NCBI GenBank assembly: GCA_023407575.1
Contig: JAEYLX010000049.1
Coordinates: 1-64,000, forward strand
Direction of reading: 5' to 3'
Length of the DNA stretch: 64,000 bases
Origin: Bacillota bacterium
GTDB taxonomy: Bacteria; Bacillota; Clostridia; Lachnospirales; Lachnospiraceae
Positions within the stretch are counted from its first letter, which is position 1, and each line of letters opens with the position of its first letter. The notes beneath the pieces were generated by a model. The model was not told where the DNA came from, did not search any database, and worked only from the letters and a program-made list of their open reading frames with translations. Made by a program: the position numbers and the translations under genes. Shown here one piece after another: positions 1 through 8,979 of the stretch.

Positions 1-232
1 CTATAAACTGTTCGGTATCCTTTCTTGCAATCTCTGGATTCACATCATACTCTTCTATTAAAGCATCCACTATTTGAGGCAACTCTTCCTTTAAGGTTAA
101 CCTCTTCCAAAGAAAGGCTGCGGTTTCGTTTAAGGAAATAATTCCATTAAAATCAGCTATATTATTACCAATTGGTATTACTACATCTAAATCAGCAATC
201 CTTCTTAAAACTAATCCTTCTCTTATCTTCAT
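1..232 (-). CDS. PqqD-like RiPP recognition protein, 3' end outside window
   Basis: A partial gene that runs off the left edge; 77 codons are visible. It starts MKIREGLVLRRIADLDVVIP and continues with a stretch reading SLNETAAFLWKRL and then EEYDV, the usual layout of the small PqqD / RiPP recognition element fold that binds leader peptides in lasso-peptide, sactipeptide and PQQ pathways. An AGGGAGG ribosome site sits 7 bases before the ATG. It follows the ABC exporter gene by about 70 bases on the same strand, so the two are probably co-transcribed. The family call is from sequence pattern only; the partner enzymes should lie to the left of the window. Confidence 0.8.
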   Translation of the reverse strand, partial: MKIREGLVLRRIADLDVVIPIGNNIADFNGIISLNETAAFLWKRLTLKEELPQIVDALIEEYDVNPEIARKDTEQFI

Positions 233-303
233 AACTACCTCCCTATTGGCACTCCCTGCCACTACAAAATTTAATAAGTAACTCTACTAAAGGGTTCTAA
301 GCA

Positions 304-2064
304 TTAAATATTTACCACTTGCTCCAAATACTCCTCGTTAATGATCTGCACCATATTTGAGGCATTTACATGATAAATCCTGTCGCACATAGCCCATACA
401 CTATTCCTGTGTGTTGTTAAAATACAGCTGCTATTTTTATTAAAATTAATAATTCCGTGAAGGACTCGTTTTTCTGTCTCTGGATCAAGTGCAGAGGTTG
501 CCTCGTCTAAAAGTAGAATTGGTGCTTTTCGTAATAGAGCTCGCGCAATTGAGATTCTTTGAGCCTGACCTTCTGACAAGCCTCCTCCACCTTCTAACAA
601 TTGTGAATTTAGTCCCTCCGGTAACTCCTTAACAAATTCATACGCACAAGCAGCCTCTAACGCCTTTATCAGCTCTGTTTCCTCTGCATCCTGTTTTGCT
701 AACCGAAGATTATCTGCTATTGTTCCACTAAAGATCTGATTACCTTGTGGTACATAAGAGAAAAACCGACGAGTTGCAGCTGATATTGTAACTTCTAAAC
801 CACTATTGCTTATAATTTTGGCTTCTCCCTGAATGGGTTTTAACATTCCTAACATAATATTAATTAGTGATGTTTTGCCTTCCCCCGAGGGTCCTATAAT
901 TGCAATTAGCTCATTTGGTGCTGCCAGCATGGAAGCATTCTTTAGCAACACATCCCTGCCCTTATATTGAAAGTCAATTTGAGATAACTGTAAGGTAATC
1001 CCATCCCTGCAATTTTTATCAATTATATTGACGGTAGGTAAATCGTTACCTTCTTCCCGTGGAAGATTAATAATCGCCATAATTCTTCCAGCTGACGTAG
1101 CCGCACTAATTGCGGAAGGCACCATCCCCACCAAGGCATTAAAGCCGCCGGATAAACTACCTGCCAACTGTAAAAACATAGTCATTGTTCCATATGTAAT
1201 TGCTCCGCTCCACAATCGATAAACACCCCAGCCATAAGTGGCATAAGTCACTAGAATTCCTACTAAGCCTAAAAAGGAGCTTGTATAGATGGAGAACTTA
1301 TTATAATCCAGCATACTGACGGTGTACTTCTTCTGCATTCCTAAAAGTTTTTGGAGGAATAAAGGTATTAGATCAAAGCTCTTTATAACCTTAATTTTTT
1401 GAAAAGATTCTTCATGAAACGTTACAACTTCACTGCTAATCTGACGCATTTGCTGATTATAACCTCTCATTCTTCCAATTAATATTCTGGATAGAAGTAG
1501 AGTAACTGGTGCACTAAGTAGCGCAATGAATGCCATGGTCGGGTCATAATATAAGATAATAGCTAAAGTGGCTAAAAAACGTAATGCAATTGTAATCAGG
1601 GATGGAAACCATCCTAGAACACTTCCTGCGACATTATCCACATCCCCATTAAATCGGTTTAATAAATCTCCACTGTGAAAAACAGATACTGATTCCCACT
1701 CGGTAAGCATTATTTTGCTATATATATCCGATTGAATTTCATTGGTTACTTTTAAATTAATTTTCGTAGAAATTCGATTGGTAACAGCGTCTGTTACTAT
1801 TCCACCAATTGCCATACCTATGATTATTCCAATAATAATTCCAATATTACTGGAATCGTGTCCCGTTACTGCATCAATTAAATACTTAGATGCAATGGAC
1901 CCTATCAGCCCCATTCCTATCCCCAAAATACCAATAAGAATATAGTATGCAATTGCCCATTTATACTTTTTTCCATATTGATAGATCCAAGCGGTTTCAC
2001 GCAACATTTCACGGACTGTACCATCCTTTATCTTTTGTTTTATCTTCTTAATGTTATATCGCAT
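304..2064 (-). CDS. ABC exporter, fused membrane and ATPase domains
   Basis: 586 residues, the normal size for a half-transporter that works as a homodimer. Residues about 35-330 form a six-helix membrane domain; the rest is the nucleotide-binding domain with Walker A GPSGEGKTS, signature LSEGQAQRISIARALL and Walker B ILLLDEATSALD followed by an H-loop TTHR. There is no N-terminal C39 peptidase domain, so it does not cut leader peptides itself. An AAGGGG ribosome site precedes the ATG. Position between a PqqD-like gene and a nucleotidyltransferase gene of the kind found in lasso-peptide clusters suggests export of, or immunity to, a ribosomal peptide; a lipid or drug substrate is the alternative. 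Confidence 0.85.
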   Translation of the reverse strand: MRYNIKKIKQKIKDGTVREMLRETAWIYQYGKKYKWAIAYYILIGILGIGMGLIGSIASKYLIDAVTGHDSSNIGIIIGIIIGMAIGGIVTDAVTNRISTKINLKVTNEIQSDIYSKIMLTEWESVSVFHSGDLLNRFNGDVDNVAGSVLGWFPSLITIALRFLATLAIILYYDPTMAFIALLSAPVTLLLSRILIGRMRGYNQQMRQISSEVVTFHEESFQKIKVIKSFDLIPLFLQKLLGMQKKYTVSMLDYNKFSIYTSSFLGLVGILVTYATYGWGVYRLWSGAITYGTMTMFLQLAGSLSGGFNALVGMVPSAISAATSAGRIMAIINLPREEGNDLPTVNIIDKNCRDGITLQLSQIDFQYKGRDVLLKNASMLAAPNELIAIIGPSGEGKTSLINIMLGMLKPIQGEAKIISNSGLEVTISAATRRFFSYVPQGNQIFSGTIADNLRLAKQDAEETELIKALEAACAYEFVKELPEGLNSQLLEGGGGLSEGQAQRISIARALLRKAPILLLDEATSALDPETEKRVLHGIINFNKNSSCILTTHRNSVWAMCDRIYHVNASNMVQIINEEYLEQVVNI

Positions 2065-2097
2065 AAAGACCCCTTTGCACGTTCGTCACTTTTGCAT

Positions 2098-2139
2098 AAA
2101 AAAACTAAGCTTAAGGTATCTCTTATTCTTATGCTTAGT
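2098..2139 (-). terminator. Rho-independent terminator or attenuator between nucleotidyltransferase and exporter
   Basis: On the minus strand ACTAAGCATAAG pairs with CTTAAGCTTAGT (one mismatch, 12-base loop) and is followed at once by seven T. It lies 15 bases after the nucleotidyltransferase stop and 34 bases before the exporter start, so it should lower exporter expression relative to the upstream gene or end a separate transcript. Confidence 0.75.
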
Positions 2140-2153
2140 CTTTCGTAAAAAAA

Positions 2154-3365
2154 TTATGTCAATATTCCATACTCTTTTAAAAGCTTAACTCTTTTATTTC
2201 CTATTTTAAAACTTTTCGTCAGAAGCTCTTTATCTGTACCACCCTTATATAACATAAATTTAGTCAGACGAAGAATCCAGATAAACGGCAGTAAATAGGG
2301 GTGTTTAAATAGCACAGGATACCCTTTTATCAGATTTCGACTTTCCGGAAAAGCCACTCTTAGTAATCTTAGCTTGTTATGCTGATTCATAGCAGAGGCT
2401 GCTATATTAGCACTGAGAGAAAAATCTCTGGATTCGTTACCAAAACACCCACCTTCCAGAATATCCTCCAGTAATATCTGTACACAATGACTATCATAAT
2501 CGACATCTCCTGGAAATCCCAAATATCTCCTACCGATAAACCTCACATCAAGATATAATTTATAGGCTGACACTTCCCGAATTCTATCTTCAACTACTTT
2601 CCAGTCAATCTGATTATGGTATGACTTATCGAACATAAACATATCGATAACTTGTCTGATGCCTATGCCTGATAGCGTAAAATGTTTAAAAAAATGTAAG
2701 AACAAATATAAGTAATGGTCTGTGGGATTTAATGTATATATAATATGTCCATCTATTTCCACACTCATATAGCTTTCGTGCACAGTCTCGAAAAAGGTAT
2801 TCATTTTTTTTCTAACGAAATTTTCATTCCCCATTACATTCAAATGTACTTCCAGATATAGGTCTATACTATTGTTATAGAAGCTGATTTCTTGCGCTTG
2901 TGACAATACCTTATCTGTTACCTCCAGTTGTTCCATTTGAAATCCTTGCTCCGTTAATATTCTTTTAATTAATGGGAAGTCTTCTTTTTTTATATAAATA
3001 TCTTCATCAGAAGAGGGACGGTGATCCGCGTACGTACCATATATACTCCGACAAACCAATCCTTTTAAGATCAAAGGTTTTAAACCTGCAGCCACCAATT
3101 TATCATAAACAGATAAAAATGCTTTTGTCCTCTTTGCCTGCCATATAATAAGCCTCGTGGATTGTTCAAAGCATTCCTTCTGCAATCCCTGTGGTAAAGG
3201 ATACACCTTACCATATCCGACGCAGCCCTCGTTAAATATTGCTAGTAGATTTTGTTGCTTTGCAATTTCAATTAAGTGATACCAATCCGGAGCCAATAGG
3301 TCATCGAACTTTTGATTTATAGCAAACTGTATAATATGTAAAAAATTATTAATCTGATTACTCAT
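2154..3365 (-). CDS. Nucleotidyltransferase family protein (NTP_transf_5 type)
   Basis: About 403 residues. The motif LKGLVCRSIYGTYADHRPSS followed by DEDIYI matches the KG...R...D.D core of the uncharacterised nucleotidyltransferase family (PF14907) that recurs in Firmicute lasso-peptide clusters, where its exact role is unclear. The first in-frame ATG lies 21 bases further out, but AGGGGAAAT is placed correctly only for the internal ATG of MSNQINNF, so that start is chosen. It is the first gene of a leftward unit with the exporter and PqqD-like genes, behind its own promoter. No precursor peptide gene was found beside it. Confidence 0.75.
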   Translation of the reverse strand: MSNQINNFLHIIQFAINQKFDDLLAPDWYHLIEIAKQQNLLAIFNEGCVGYGKVYPLPQGLQKECFEQSTRLIIWQAKRTKAFLSVYDKLVAAGLKPLILKGLVCRSIYGTYADHRPSSDEDIYIKKEDFPLIKRILTEQGFQMEQLEVTDKVLSQAQEISFYNNSIDLYLEVHLNVMGNENFVRKKMNTFFETVHESYMSVEIDGHIIYTLNPTDHYLYLFLHFFKHFTLSGIGIRQVIDMFMFDKSYHNQIDWKVVEDRIREVSAYKLYLDVRFIGRRYLGFPGDVDYDSHCVQILLEDILEGGCFGNESRDFSLSANIAASAMNQHNKLRLLRVAFPESRNLIKGYPVLFKHPYLLPFIWILRLTKFMLYKGGTDKELLTKSFKIGNKRVKLLKEYGILT

Positions 3366-3444
3366 TATAATTTCCCCTAAAATCATCTAGTTATTAGATA
3401 GGTCTTTCTCTCTAGGTGTGTCCCCATTATTTTCCAATGACAGA

Positions 3445-3473
3445 ATTATATACTAGCATATAGTCAAATACAA
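3445..3473 (-). promoter_or_regulatory. Sigma-A-type promoter for the nucleotidyltransferase gene
   Basis: Minus-strand TTGTAT, 17 bases, TATAAT, about 80 bases before the chosen start codon. The -10 box is perfect and the -35 box is weak. Confidence 0.55.
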
Positions 3474-3485
3474 CCCTGCAAATAG

Positions 3486-3525
3486 AAAAAAGAGGTAGAT
3501 TTGATTTACAAATTCACCTCTTTTT
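3486..3525. terminator. Bidirectional terminator hairpin
   Basis: AAAAAGAGGT..., a short loop and ...ACCTCTTTTT form a stem with A and T runs on either side, so it can work in both directions. It probably ends the GNAT acetyltransferase transcript that reads leftwards from 4256, and shields the nucleotidyltransferase promoter. Confidence 0.7.
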
Positions 3526-3698
3526 AAACAGCAATTTTTTTAATTTTATGGGATATCTGTTTATCTGACAGAATCCTATAATATAATCCAATAGATCAAT
3601 TTCTTATTATTTTATATTATCCAACATATTTGGATTTAATAAAAGAAATTTATCGCTAAGGCTATCCTATCAGACATTATTTATCATCAATGTTAATC

Positions 3699-4256
3699 TT
3701 ATAACAATAATTTTCCTAATTCCTTATAAGATTTCGGTCTTTCTGGAGCCTCTTCAAAATTATGAATACGCTTTTCCATTACCAGAAGATCCCACCATTG
3801 ACCAAACTTGTAGCCGGTTTTTTCGTAAACACCAACTTCACTAAATCCAAACTTTTTATGTAAGGCTATACTGCTGCCATGGGAATTGGTAATTAAAGAG
3901 TAAATCGTATAATACCCTTGCTCCTTCACTAATTCAAACAGCTTTTCATACAGTGCACTTGCTACCCCTTTGCGATGTGCTTTCTCATTCACATAAACAG
4001 AACACTCACAATCCCAATCAAAGGCAGCACGTTCTTTAAACCTGGAACAATATGCATAGCCTACCACTTCCCCATCAATTTCACAAACCAACCAGGGAAA
4101 TTGTTCCTGCACAGTTCTCATTCTTTGCAACATGACATCCAAGGATATCGTTACATATTCGAATGTAATTGCTGTATTAAGAATATATGGTTCGTAGATA
4201 GCAAGGATTACCGCAGCATCCTTCTCCGTTGCTTCTCTTATTTTCAATTCACTCAT
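3699..4256 (-). CDS. GNAT N-acetyltransferase, phosphinothricin/methionine-sulfoximine type
   Basis: 185 residues. It starts MSELKIREATEKDAAVILAI, then has YVNEKAHRKGVASALYEKL (the acetyl-CoA pyrophosphate loop, R/K-x-G-V-A) and NSHGSSIALHKKFGFSEVGV with the closing G-x-K-x-G-x-WWD segment that is typical of the Pat/MddA branch. These enzymes acetylate the amino group of glutamate analogues such as methionine sulfoximine; the actual substrate here is not known. GGAGGT lies 8 bases before the ATG. It is a single gene with its own promoter. Confidence 0.85.
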   Translation of the reverse strand: MSELKIREATEKDAAVILAIYEPYILNTAITFEYVTISLDVMLQRMRTVQEQFPWLVCEIDGEVVGYAYCSRFKERAAFDWDCECSVYVNEKAHRKGVASALYEKLFELVKEQGYYTIYSLITNSHGSSIALHKKFGFSEVGVYEKTGYKFGQWWDLLVMEKRIHNFEEAPERPKSYKELGKLLL

Positions 4257-4298
4257 GTAATTCCTACCTCCATTTTGGAGCTTCGCTCTATTTTTTTT

Positions 4299-4326
4299 AT
4301 TATAGCTTATCCTCCTAAAAACTCAA
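4299..4326 (-). promoter_or_regulatory. Sigma-A-type promoter of the acetyltransferase gene
   Basis: Minus-strand TTGAGT, 16 bases, TATAAT, about 45 bases before the ATG. A small GAGC-GAA-GCTC hairpin follows in the leader. Confidence 0.65.
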
Positions 4327-4428
4327 GAAATTTCTTAGTAAAGAATAACCTGATTCGTTACCTCTAATTTAGCTAAGGGAAGAAACCGCTATGTGTCATA
4401 AATTATAAATTTTATTACTGAAGAAACA

Positions 4429-4495
4429 ACTGCCACTACAAGATTATCTTAAAAGAATATATCTAAATACCTTTTAAATATCCTGTACTGGCAGT
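4429..4495 (-). terminator. Long imperfect hairpin, probable end of the opp operon
   Basis: ACTGCCA at one end pairs with TGGCAGT at the other and the pairing continues, with mismatches, through about 25 positions on each side. On the minus strand it is followed by a T-rich stretch (TTGTTTCTTC). It lies downstream of the tandem repeat that follows oppF, so the repeat would be transcribed as part of the 3' untranslated region. The rest of 4257-4767 holds the acetyltransferase promoter and the repeat, and no gene. Confidence 0.5.
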
Positions 4496-4527
4496 CCCTT
4501 ATTTATAACTATATTTCTATATTTTTT

Positions 4528-4740
4528 CTATCCTTCTCTATCCTTCTCTATACCTTTTCTATACTTTTTCTATACCTTTTCTATATCTTTTCTATACTTT
4601 TCTATATCTTTTCTATACTTTTCTATACTTTTCTATATCTTTTCTATACCTTTCTATACCTTTTCTATACTTTTTCTATACTTTTTCTATACTTTTTCTA
4701 TACTTTTTCTATACTTTTTCTATACTTTTTCTATACTTTA
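4528..4740. repeat. Tandem repeat, about 20 units of 10-11 bp with phased A/T tracts
   Basis: The consensus is CTATACTTTTT; the last six full units (from 4665) are identical and exactly 11 bp apart, while earlier units vary as CTATACCTTTT, CTATATCTTTT and CTATACTTTT. Every unit carries a run of 3-5 T at the period of a DNA turn. The array ends 28 bases from the oppF stop codon, on its 3' side. There are no spacers, so it is not CRISPR. Phased A-tracts are known to bend DNA; a role here is inference. Confidence 0.95.
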
Positions 4741-4767
4741 TCAATTTCTTTTATTAGTTAATTATAA

Positions 4768-5766
4768 TCAATTTCTTTGTAATATATCAACACCCATTAC
4801 ATGATGACATGCTACTAAATGTCCCTGCTTCATAATTAGTGCTGGTTTCTCCTCCCTACAGATATCCGTTGCATTTGGACAACGTCCTGCAAAAGGGCAG
4901 CCCTTGGGTGTATTAATAGGACTTGGTACATCTCCTGCTAAGATCTGCTGTTTCTTCTGTGCTTCCATGTCTGGATCAGGAATTGGTACAGAAGAAAGCA
5001 AGGCCACGGAGTATGGATGCAACGTATTGTTATACAACTCTTCGCTGGTTGCCAGCTCTACAATATTACCAAGATACATAACTGCAATACGGTCACTAAT
5101 ATATTTGACGATATTTAGGTCATGAGCAATAAAAAGATAGGTAAGCTTAAACTTTTTTTGAAGGTCATGTAAGAGGTTGATAATTTGAGATTGTATTGAT
5201 ACATCCAGCGCAGAGATTGGTTCGTCACATACAATAAACTCGGGTTCAATTGCCAACGCCCTTGCTATTCCGATTCGTTGTCTTTGACCACCAGAGAATT
5301 CGTGGGGAAAACGGTTTGCATGCTCCTTATTTAACCCGACTAACTCTAGAAGTTCATACACTCTTTCCTGACGCCTGTTCTTATCATACATCTTATGAAT
5401 AATCATTCCTTCTTCTATAATAGAGCCCACCGTCATTCTAGGGTCCAAAGAGGAGTAGGGGTCCTGAAAGATAATCTGTGCAACTTTAGAATAAGCAAAT
5501 AAGTTCTTTTTCATTACTTCAATATCAATTTTACCGTGATATAGAATTTTACCATATGTCGGTGGATAAATTCCCATAAGCACCTTACCCAAGGTAGACT
5601 TGCCACAACCAGATTCGCCCACTAAACCTAGTGTTTCTCCTTGATAGATGTCAAGATTCACATGCTCTACCGCCTTTAAAATCCCCTCAGAAACCTTAAA
5701 GTACTTAGAAAGCTCCTTCATTTCCACTAATTTTTTCGTCTTTATAATATCATTATGTTTACTCAC
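4768..5766 (-). CDS. oppF: Oligopeptide/dipeptide importer ATPase, OppF/DppF type
   Basis: 332 residues from a GTG start (VSKHNDIIKTKKL), chosen because GAGGTG lies 7 bases upstream and the start then falls 4 bases after the oppD stop. A longer ATG reading would overlap oppD by 76 bases. Walker A GESGCGKST, signature FSGGQRQRIGIARAL and Walker B FIVCDEPISALD are intact, and the C-terminal Opp/Dpp extension with CPFAGRCPNATDIC carries the cysteines that hold an iron-sulfur cluster in some relatives. It works with OppD as the ATPase pair of the importer. It is the last gene of the operon. Confidence 0.9.
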   Translation of the reverse strand: MSKHNDIIKTKKLVEMKELSKYFKVSEGILKAVEHVNLDIYQGETLGLVGESGCGKSTLGKVLMGIYPPTYGKILYHGKIDIEVMKKNLFAYSKVAQIIFQDPYSSLDPRMTVGSIIEEGMIIHKMYDKNRRQERVYELLELVGLNKEHANRFPHEFSGGQRQRIGIARALAIEPEFIVCDEPISALDVSIQSQIINLLHDLQKKFKLTYLFIAHDLNIVKYISDRIAVMYLGNIVELATSEELYNNTLHPYSVALLSSVPIPDPDMEAQKKQQILAGDVPSPINTPKGCPFAGRCPNATDICREEKPALIMKQGHLVACHHVMGVDILQRN

Positions 5767-5770
5767 GTTC

Positions 5771-6769
5771 TTACACCTCAATCCTATCTGAAGGACAATC
5801 AGGATGCAGTAGCCAGCAGGCAGAGGTATGATTCTCTCCGGCATCAAAGTATGGCGGAAACTGCGTCTGGCATATCTTCATACTATTCTTACATCTACTT
5901 GCAAAAGGGCATCCAATAGGAGGAATTAATAAATCAGGAGGGCTTCCTGCTATGGAAACCAGACGTTCATTTTTATTCATTTCAACCGTGGGAAGACTCA
6001 TTAATAATGCTTTGGTATACGGATGCGAGGGATGATAAAAGATGTCCTTTGTGGTTCCGGTTTCGACTATTTTGCCAGCATACATAACAGCAACTCGATC
6101 CGCCATACTCGCCACTACCCCCAAATCATGGGTAATCAAAATAATTGCTGTATTGGTTTTTTGTCGAATCTCTTTCAGCAGCTCCATGATTTGCGCCTGA
6201 ATGGTAACATCCAGAGCTGTGGTTGGTTCATCTGCAATTAATAATTTGGGTGCGCAGGATAATGCCATTGCAATCATAACCCTTTGTCTCATACCTCCAG
6301 AAAATTCATGGGGATACTGTCTTGCTCTTTGCTCAGGGTTGGGTATTTTAACAATGCTTAATAAGCGCAAGGCTTCTTCATTTGCTTGGGACACAGTCAT
6401 TTTCTGATGATGACGAATTGCCTCGGTTAACTGCTTTCCAACCTGCATGGTAGGATTCAGACAAGTCATTGGATCCTGAAAAATCATACTTACATCCTTA
6501 CCTCGAATCTTCATCATTTCTTTTTCAGAAGCCTTTACAATATCCTTTTCTGCCAGAATAATGTCACCATTCACTATTCTAGTGGGCGGCATAGGATTCA
6601 GTTTCATAATTGTTTGTGCTGTAACACTTTTCCCGCAACCGCTCTCTCCAACAATAGCAAGGACTTCTCCCTGCTTCAAATGAAAACTTACTCCGCGAAC
6701 CGCCTTAACCTCACCGGCATACGTGTCAAAGGATACTTGTAAATCCTTTACTTCTAACACATTATTCAT
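5771..6769 (-). CDS. oppD: Oligopeptide/dipeptide importer ATPase, OppD/DppD type
   Basis: 332 residues; the start MNNVLEVKDL is preferred over an ATG 12 bases upstream because TGGAGA is spaced for it. Walker A GESGCGKSV, signature FSGGMRQRVMIAMAL and Walker B LLIADEPTTALD are present, followed by the family's C-terminal PPIGCPFASRCKNSMKIC segment. It pairs with OppF to drive uptake through OppBC. Whether peptides, nickel or another solute is carried is set by the binding protein. Confidence 0.9.
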   Translation of the reverse strand: MNNVLEVKDLQVSFDTYAGEVKAVRGVSFHLKQGEVLAIVGESGCGKSVTAQTIMKLNPMPPTRIVNGDIILAEKDIVKASEKEMMKIRGKDVSMIFQDPMTCLNPTMQVGKQLTEAIRHHQKMTVSQANEEALRLLSIVKIPNPEQRARQYPHEFSGGMRQRVMIAMALSCAPKLLIADEPTTALDVTIQAQIMELLKEIRQKTNTAIILITHDLGVVASMADRVAVMYAGKIVETGTTKDIFYHPSHPYTKALLMSLPTVEMNKNERLVSIAGSPPDLLIPPIGCPFASRCKNSMKICQTQFPPYFDAGENHTSACWLLHPDCPSDRIEV

Positions 6770-6864
6770 ACAAATCTCCATTCTTACAGAAAACTTTGAA
6801 TATAGATTTTACATCCTGCCACAAGGTTTTATGCAAAAGTCTTGGGCAATTGAAATACAATATA

Positions 6865-7803
6865 CTATCTTCTAAGCTTTGGATCTAATGCATCTCTAAG
6901 ACCATCTCCCAATAGGTTGAAGGAGAGCATTGTCAAACTGATACAGATTGCAGGGATAACCAATTGGGAGGGATACATTTGAAATACACGACTTCCTTCG
7001 TTGGCTAAAGTTCCCCAGCTGGCTAATGGCACCGGAACACCAAGGCCAATATAACTTAGGAAGGCTTCTGTAAAAATAGCACTGGGTATTGCTAATGTAA
7101 TATTGACAATAACCACACTGAAGGTATTAGGAAGCAAATGTTTCCCAATAATTCTTGCTGGTTTTCCGCCCATTACTTTTGCTGCCACTACGTAATCCTG
7201 CTGCTTCAAGCTCATAATCTGCCCCCGCACTAGTCTTGCCATGCCTGTCCACCCCACCGTAGCATAAGCAATGACCATGGTCATAACCCCCGGTGGAATT
7301 ACCATCATCAAAAGTACAACTATAATCAGGTATGGAATACCATTTATAATTTCAATAATTCTCATCATTACATTATCTACGGAACCACCCACAAAGCCGG
7401 AGATACCACCATAAATCATACCTACAATAAAATTTACAAACACAGCGGTAAGCGAAATGAATAATGAAATTCTTGCACCATACCATATTCTCGTAAAGAT
7501 ATCACGACCTAACGTATCCGTACCAAATATATGGATATGACCATCCACAGGGTCTTTATAACCCATCTTTGCATAGGTATGTGTCAAATGCTGCTCACTC
7601 ATTGTATAAGGAGATACCATTGGTATGATAATACTAAGCAATGCAATAACTATAATAATAAACAAGCATACCATTGCTGCTTTATTCCTGGAAAGTCTAT
7701 GCATGGCATCTCTCCAATAACTTGTACTGGGTCTGTTGATGCCTTCGCTATCCTTTGTATTGGCACCTACCCATTCAAACTGGTGTTTTTCTATTTCAAT
7801 CAT
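6865..7803 (-). CDS. oppC: Oligopeptide importer permease, OppC type
   Basis: 312 residues with an N-terminal cytoplasmic tail, one early membrane helix (MVCLFIIIVIALLSIIIPMV) and five more after residue 100. The family's N-terminal FGTDTLGRDIFTRIWYGARI signature and the EAFLSYIGLGVPVPLASWG loop that contacts the ATPase are clear. It forms the membrane channel with OppB and lies between oppB and oppD in the usual order. Confidence 0.9.
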   Translation of the reverse strand: MIEIEKHQFEWVGANTKDSEGINRPSTSYWRDAMHRLSRNKAAMVCLFIIIVIALLSIIIPMVSPYTMSEQHLTHTYAKMGYKDPVDGHIHIFGTDTLGRDIFTRIWYGARISLFISLTAVFVNFIVGMIYGGISGFVGGSVDNVMMRIIEIINGIPYLIIVVLLMMVIPPGVMTMVIAYATVGWTGMARLVRGQIMSLKQQDYVVAAKVMGGKPARIIGKHLLPNTFSVVIVNITLAIPSAIFTEAFLSYIGLGVPVPLASWGTLANEGSRVFQMYPSQLVIPAICISLTMLSFNLLGDGLRDALDPKLRR

Positions 7804-7845
7804 CTTAATAACTACCTTTCGTGGTTTATGTTCACTTATAGACCT

Positions 7846-8790
7846 CTAATCCTTTATATCCTCAAGTCTTACCCTTGGATCTATAAATCCATAGGCCAGG
7901 TCTACTATTAAATTTGCCAAAACAAGAAAAGCTCCATAAAACAGTGTTGTACCAGATATCATTGTATAATCCTGTGTTTGTATACTTAGAACAAAGAATT
8001 TACCCATGCCCGGTATTGAAAATATGTTTTCCACAACAAATGCACCTGTCAAAACCGCAGCAGCAATGGGTCCGAGTACTGTAATAACTGGCATGATTGC
8101 ATTTCGAACAGCATGTTTCCAGATAATTTCTTTTTGTGATAATCCTTTTGATTTTGCTGTTTTAACATAATCCTGACCAAGAACATCTAACATACTTGTT
8201 CTCATTAATCTTGAAATAGTTGCCAAGGAGCTAAAGCTTAAAGCAAACGAAGGCAAAAGAGTGCTGGCGAAAGTACCCCAGCCGGTAATCGGGAAATAAC
8301 GCACCCCTGTCCAGGCATATAACTTTAATCCTAAAAAATATTGGAGAAGTGCGCCAATGATAAATCCTGGCACGGATACACCAATAATTGCAAATAGCAT
8401 GGATATGGTGTCCCACTTTGTTCCTCGTTTAACAGCAGCCACGATACCCAGCAAAAGGCCAATTACAGTTGCAAAGATTAACGCTCGAATACCAAGGTCA
8501 AAAGAATAGGGAAAGGCTTGCGAGATAATATCCATGACTGGTCGATTATAGTGTATCGATAAACCCAAATCTCCTTTTAAGACATTTCCGATGTACATAA
8601 AAAATTGTTGAGTCAACGGTTTATTTAAACCATATTTTTCGTTCAAGGCATCCAATGTTGTTTGGGGTATGGATTTCTCTCCAATAAAAGGATCACCGGG
8701 CAGCAGTTGCATCATAAAGAAGGTTAATCCAACCAAAACAAATAACGTTAATACTGCATAGAGTATTCTTTTTAATATATATTTAATCAC
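7846..8790 (-). CDS. oppB: Oligopeptide importer permease, OppB type
   Basis: 314 residues and six predicted membrane helices. It starts MIKYILKRILYAVLTLFVLV and has the PGDPF and LNEKYGLNKPL segments normal for OppB, then the ATPase-contact loop ending with VRNAIMPVITVLG. It is read after oppA, from which it is separated by a terminator hairpin, and 42 bases before oppC. Confidence 0.9.
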   Translation of the reverse strand: MIKYILKRILYAVLTLFVLVGLTFFMMQLLPGDPFIGEKSIPQTTLDALNEKYGLNKPLTQQFFMYIGNVLKGDLGLSIHYNRPVMDIISQAFPYSFDLGIRALIFATVIGLLLGIVAAVKRGTKWDTISMLFAIIGVSVPGFIIGALLQYFLGLKLYAWTGVRYFPITGWGTFASTLLPSFALSFSSLATISRLMRTSMLDVLGQDYVKTAKSKGLSQKEIIWKHAVRNAIMPVITVLGPIAAAVLTGAFVVENIFSIPGMGKFFVLSIQTQDYTMISGTTLFYGAFLVLANLIVDLAYGFIDPRVRLEDIKD

Positions 8791-8876
8791 GTGACGACCC
8801 CTTTCAAAAATAAATATAAGGTAACCCCAAAATTCTGATTACCTCGTACTATCATCAGAAGTCGAAATTTCCTTAC

Positions 8877-8910
8877 AAAAAACAAGTGCAGGCTTTTTAA
8901 TACCTGCACT
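8877..8910 (-). terminator. Terminator hairpin between oppA and oppB
   Basis: Minus-strand AGTGCAGG pairs with CCTGCACT over a 10-base loop and is followed by a run of T. Partial read-through would give more binding protein than permease, which is the usual need for such importers. Confidence 0.8.
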
Positions 8911-8979
8911 GCCTCATTCCTATTGTGTATAAAAATTTCAGTAAATATTCAAAACCTAAGCTTGAAAACCTGTGTTTTC

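Noticed and set aside
3528..3698. Lasso-peptide precursor gene before the nucleotidyltransferase
   Set aside because: Minus-strand ATG frames here are at most about 13 codons and have no core-like sequence.
4528..4740. CRISPR array
   Set aside because: The units are 10-11 bp without spacers and no cas genes are present; the same holds for 24246-24355.
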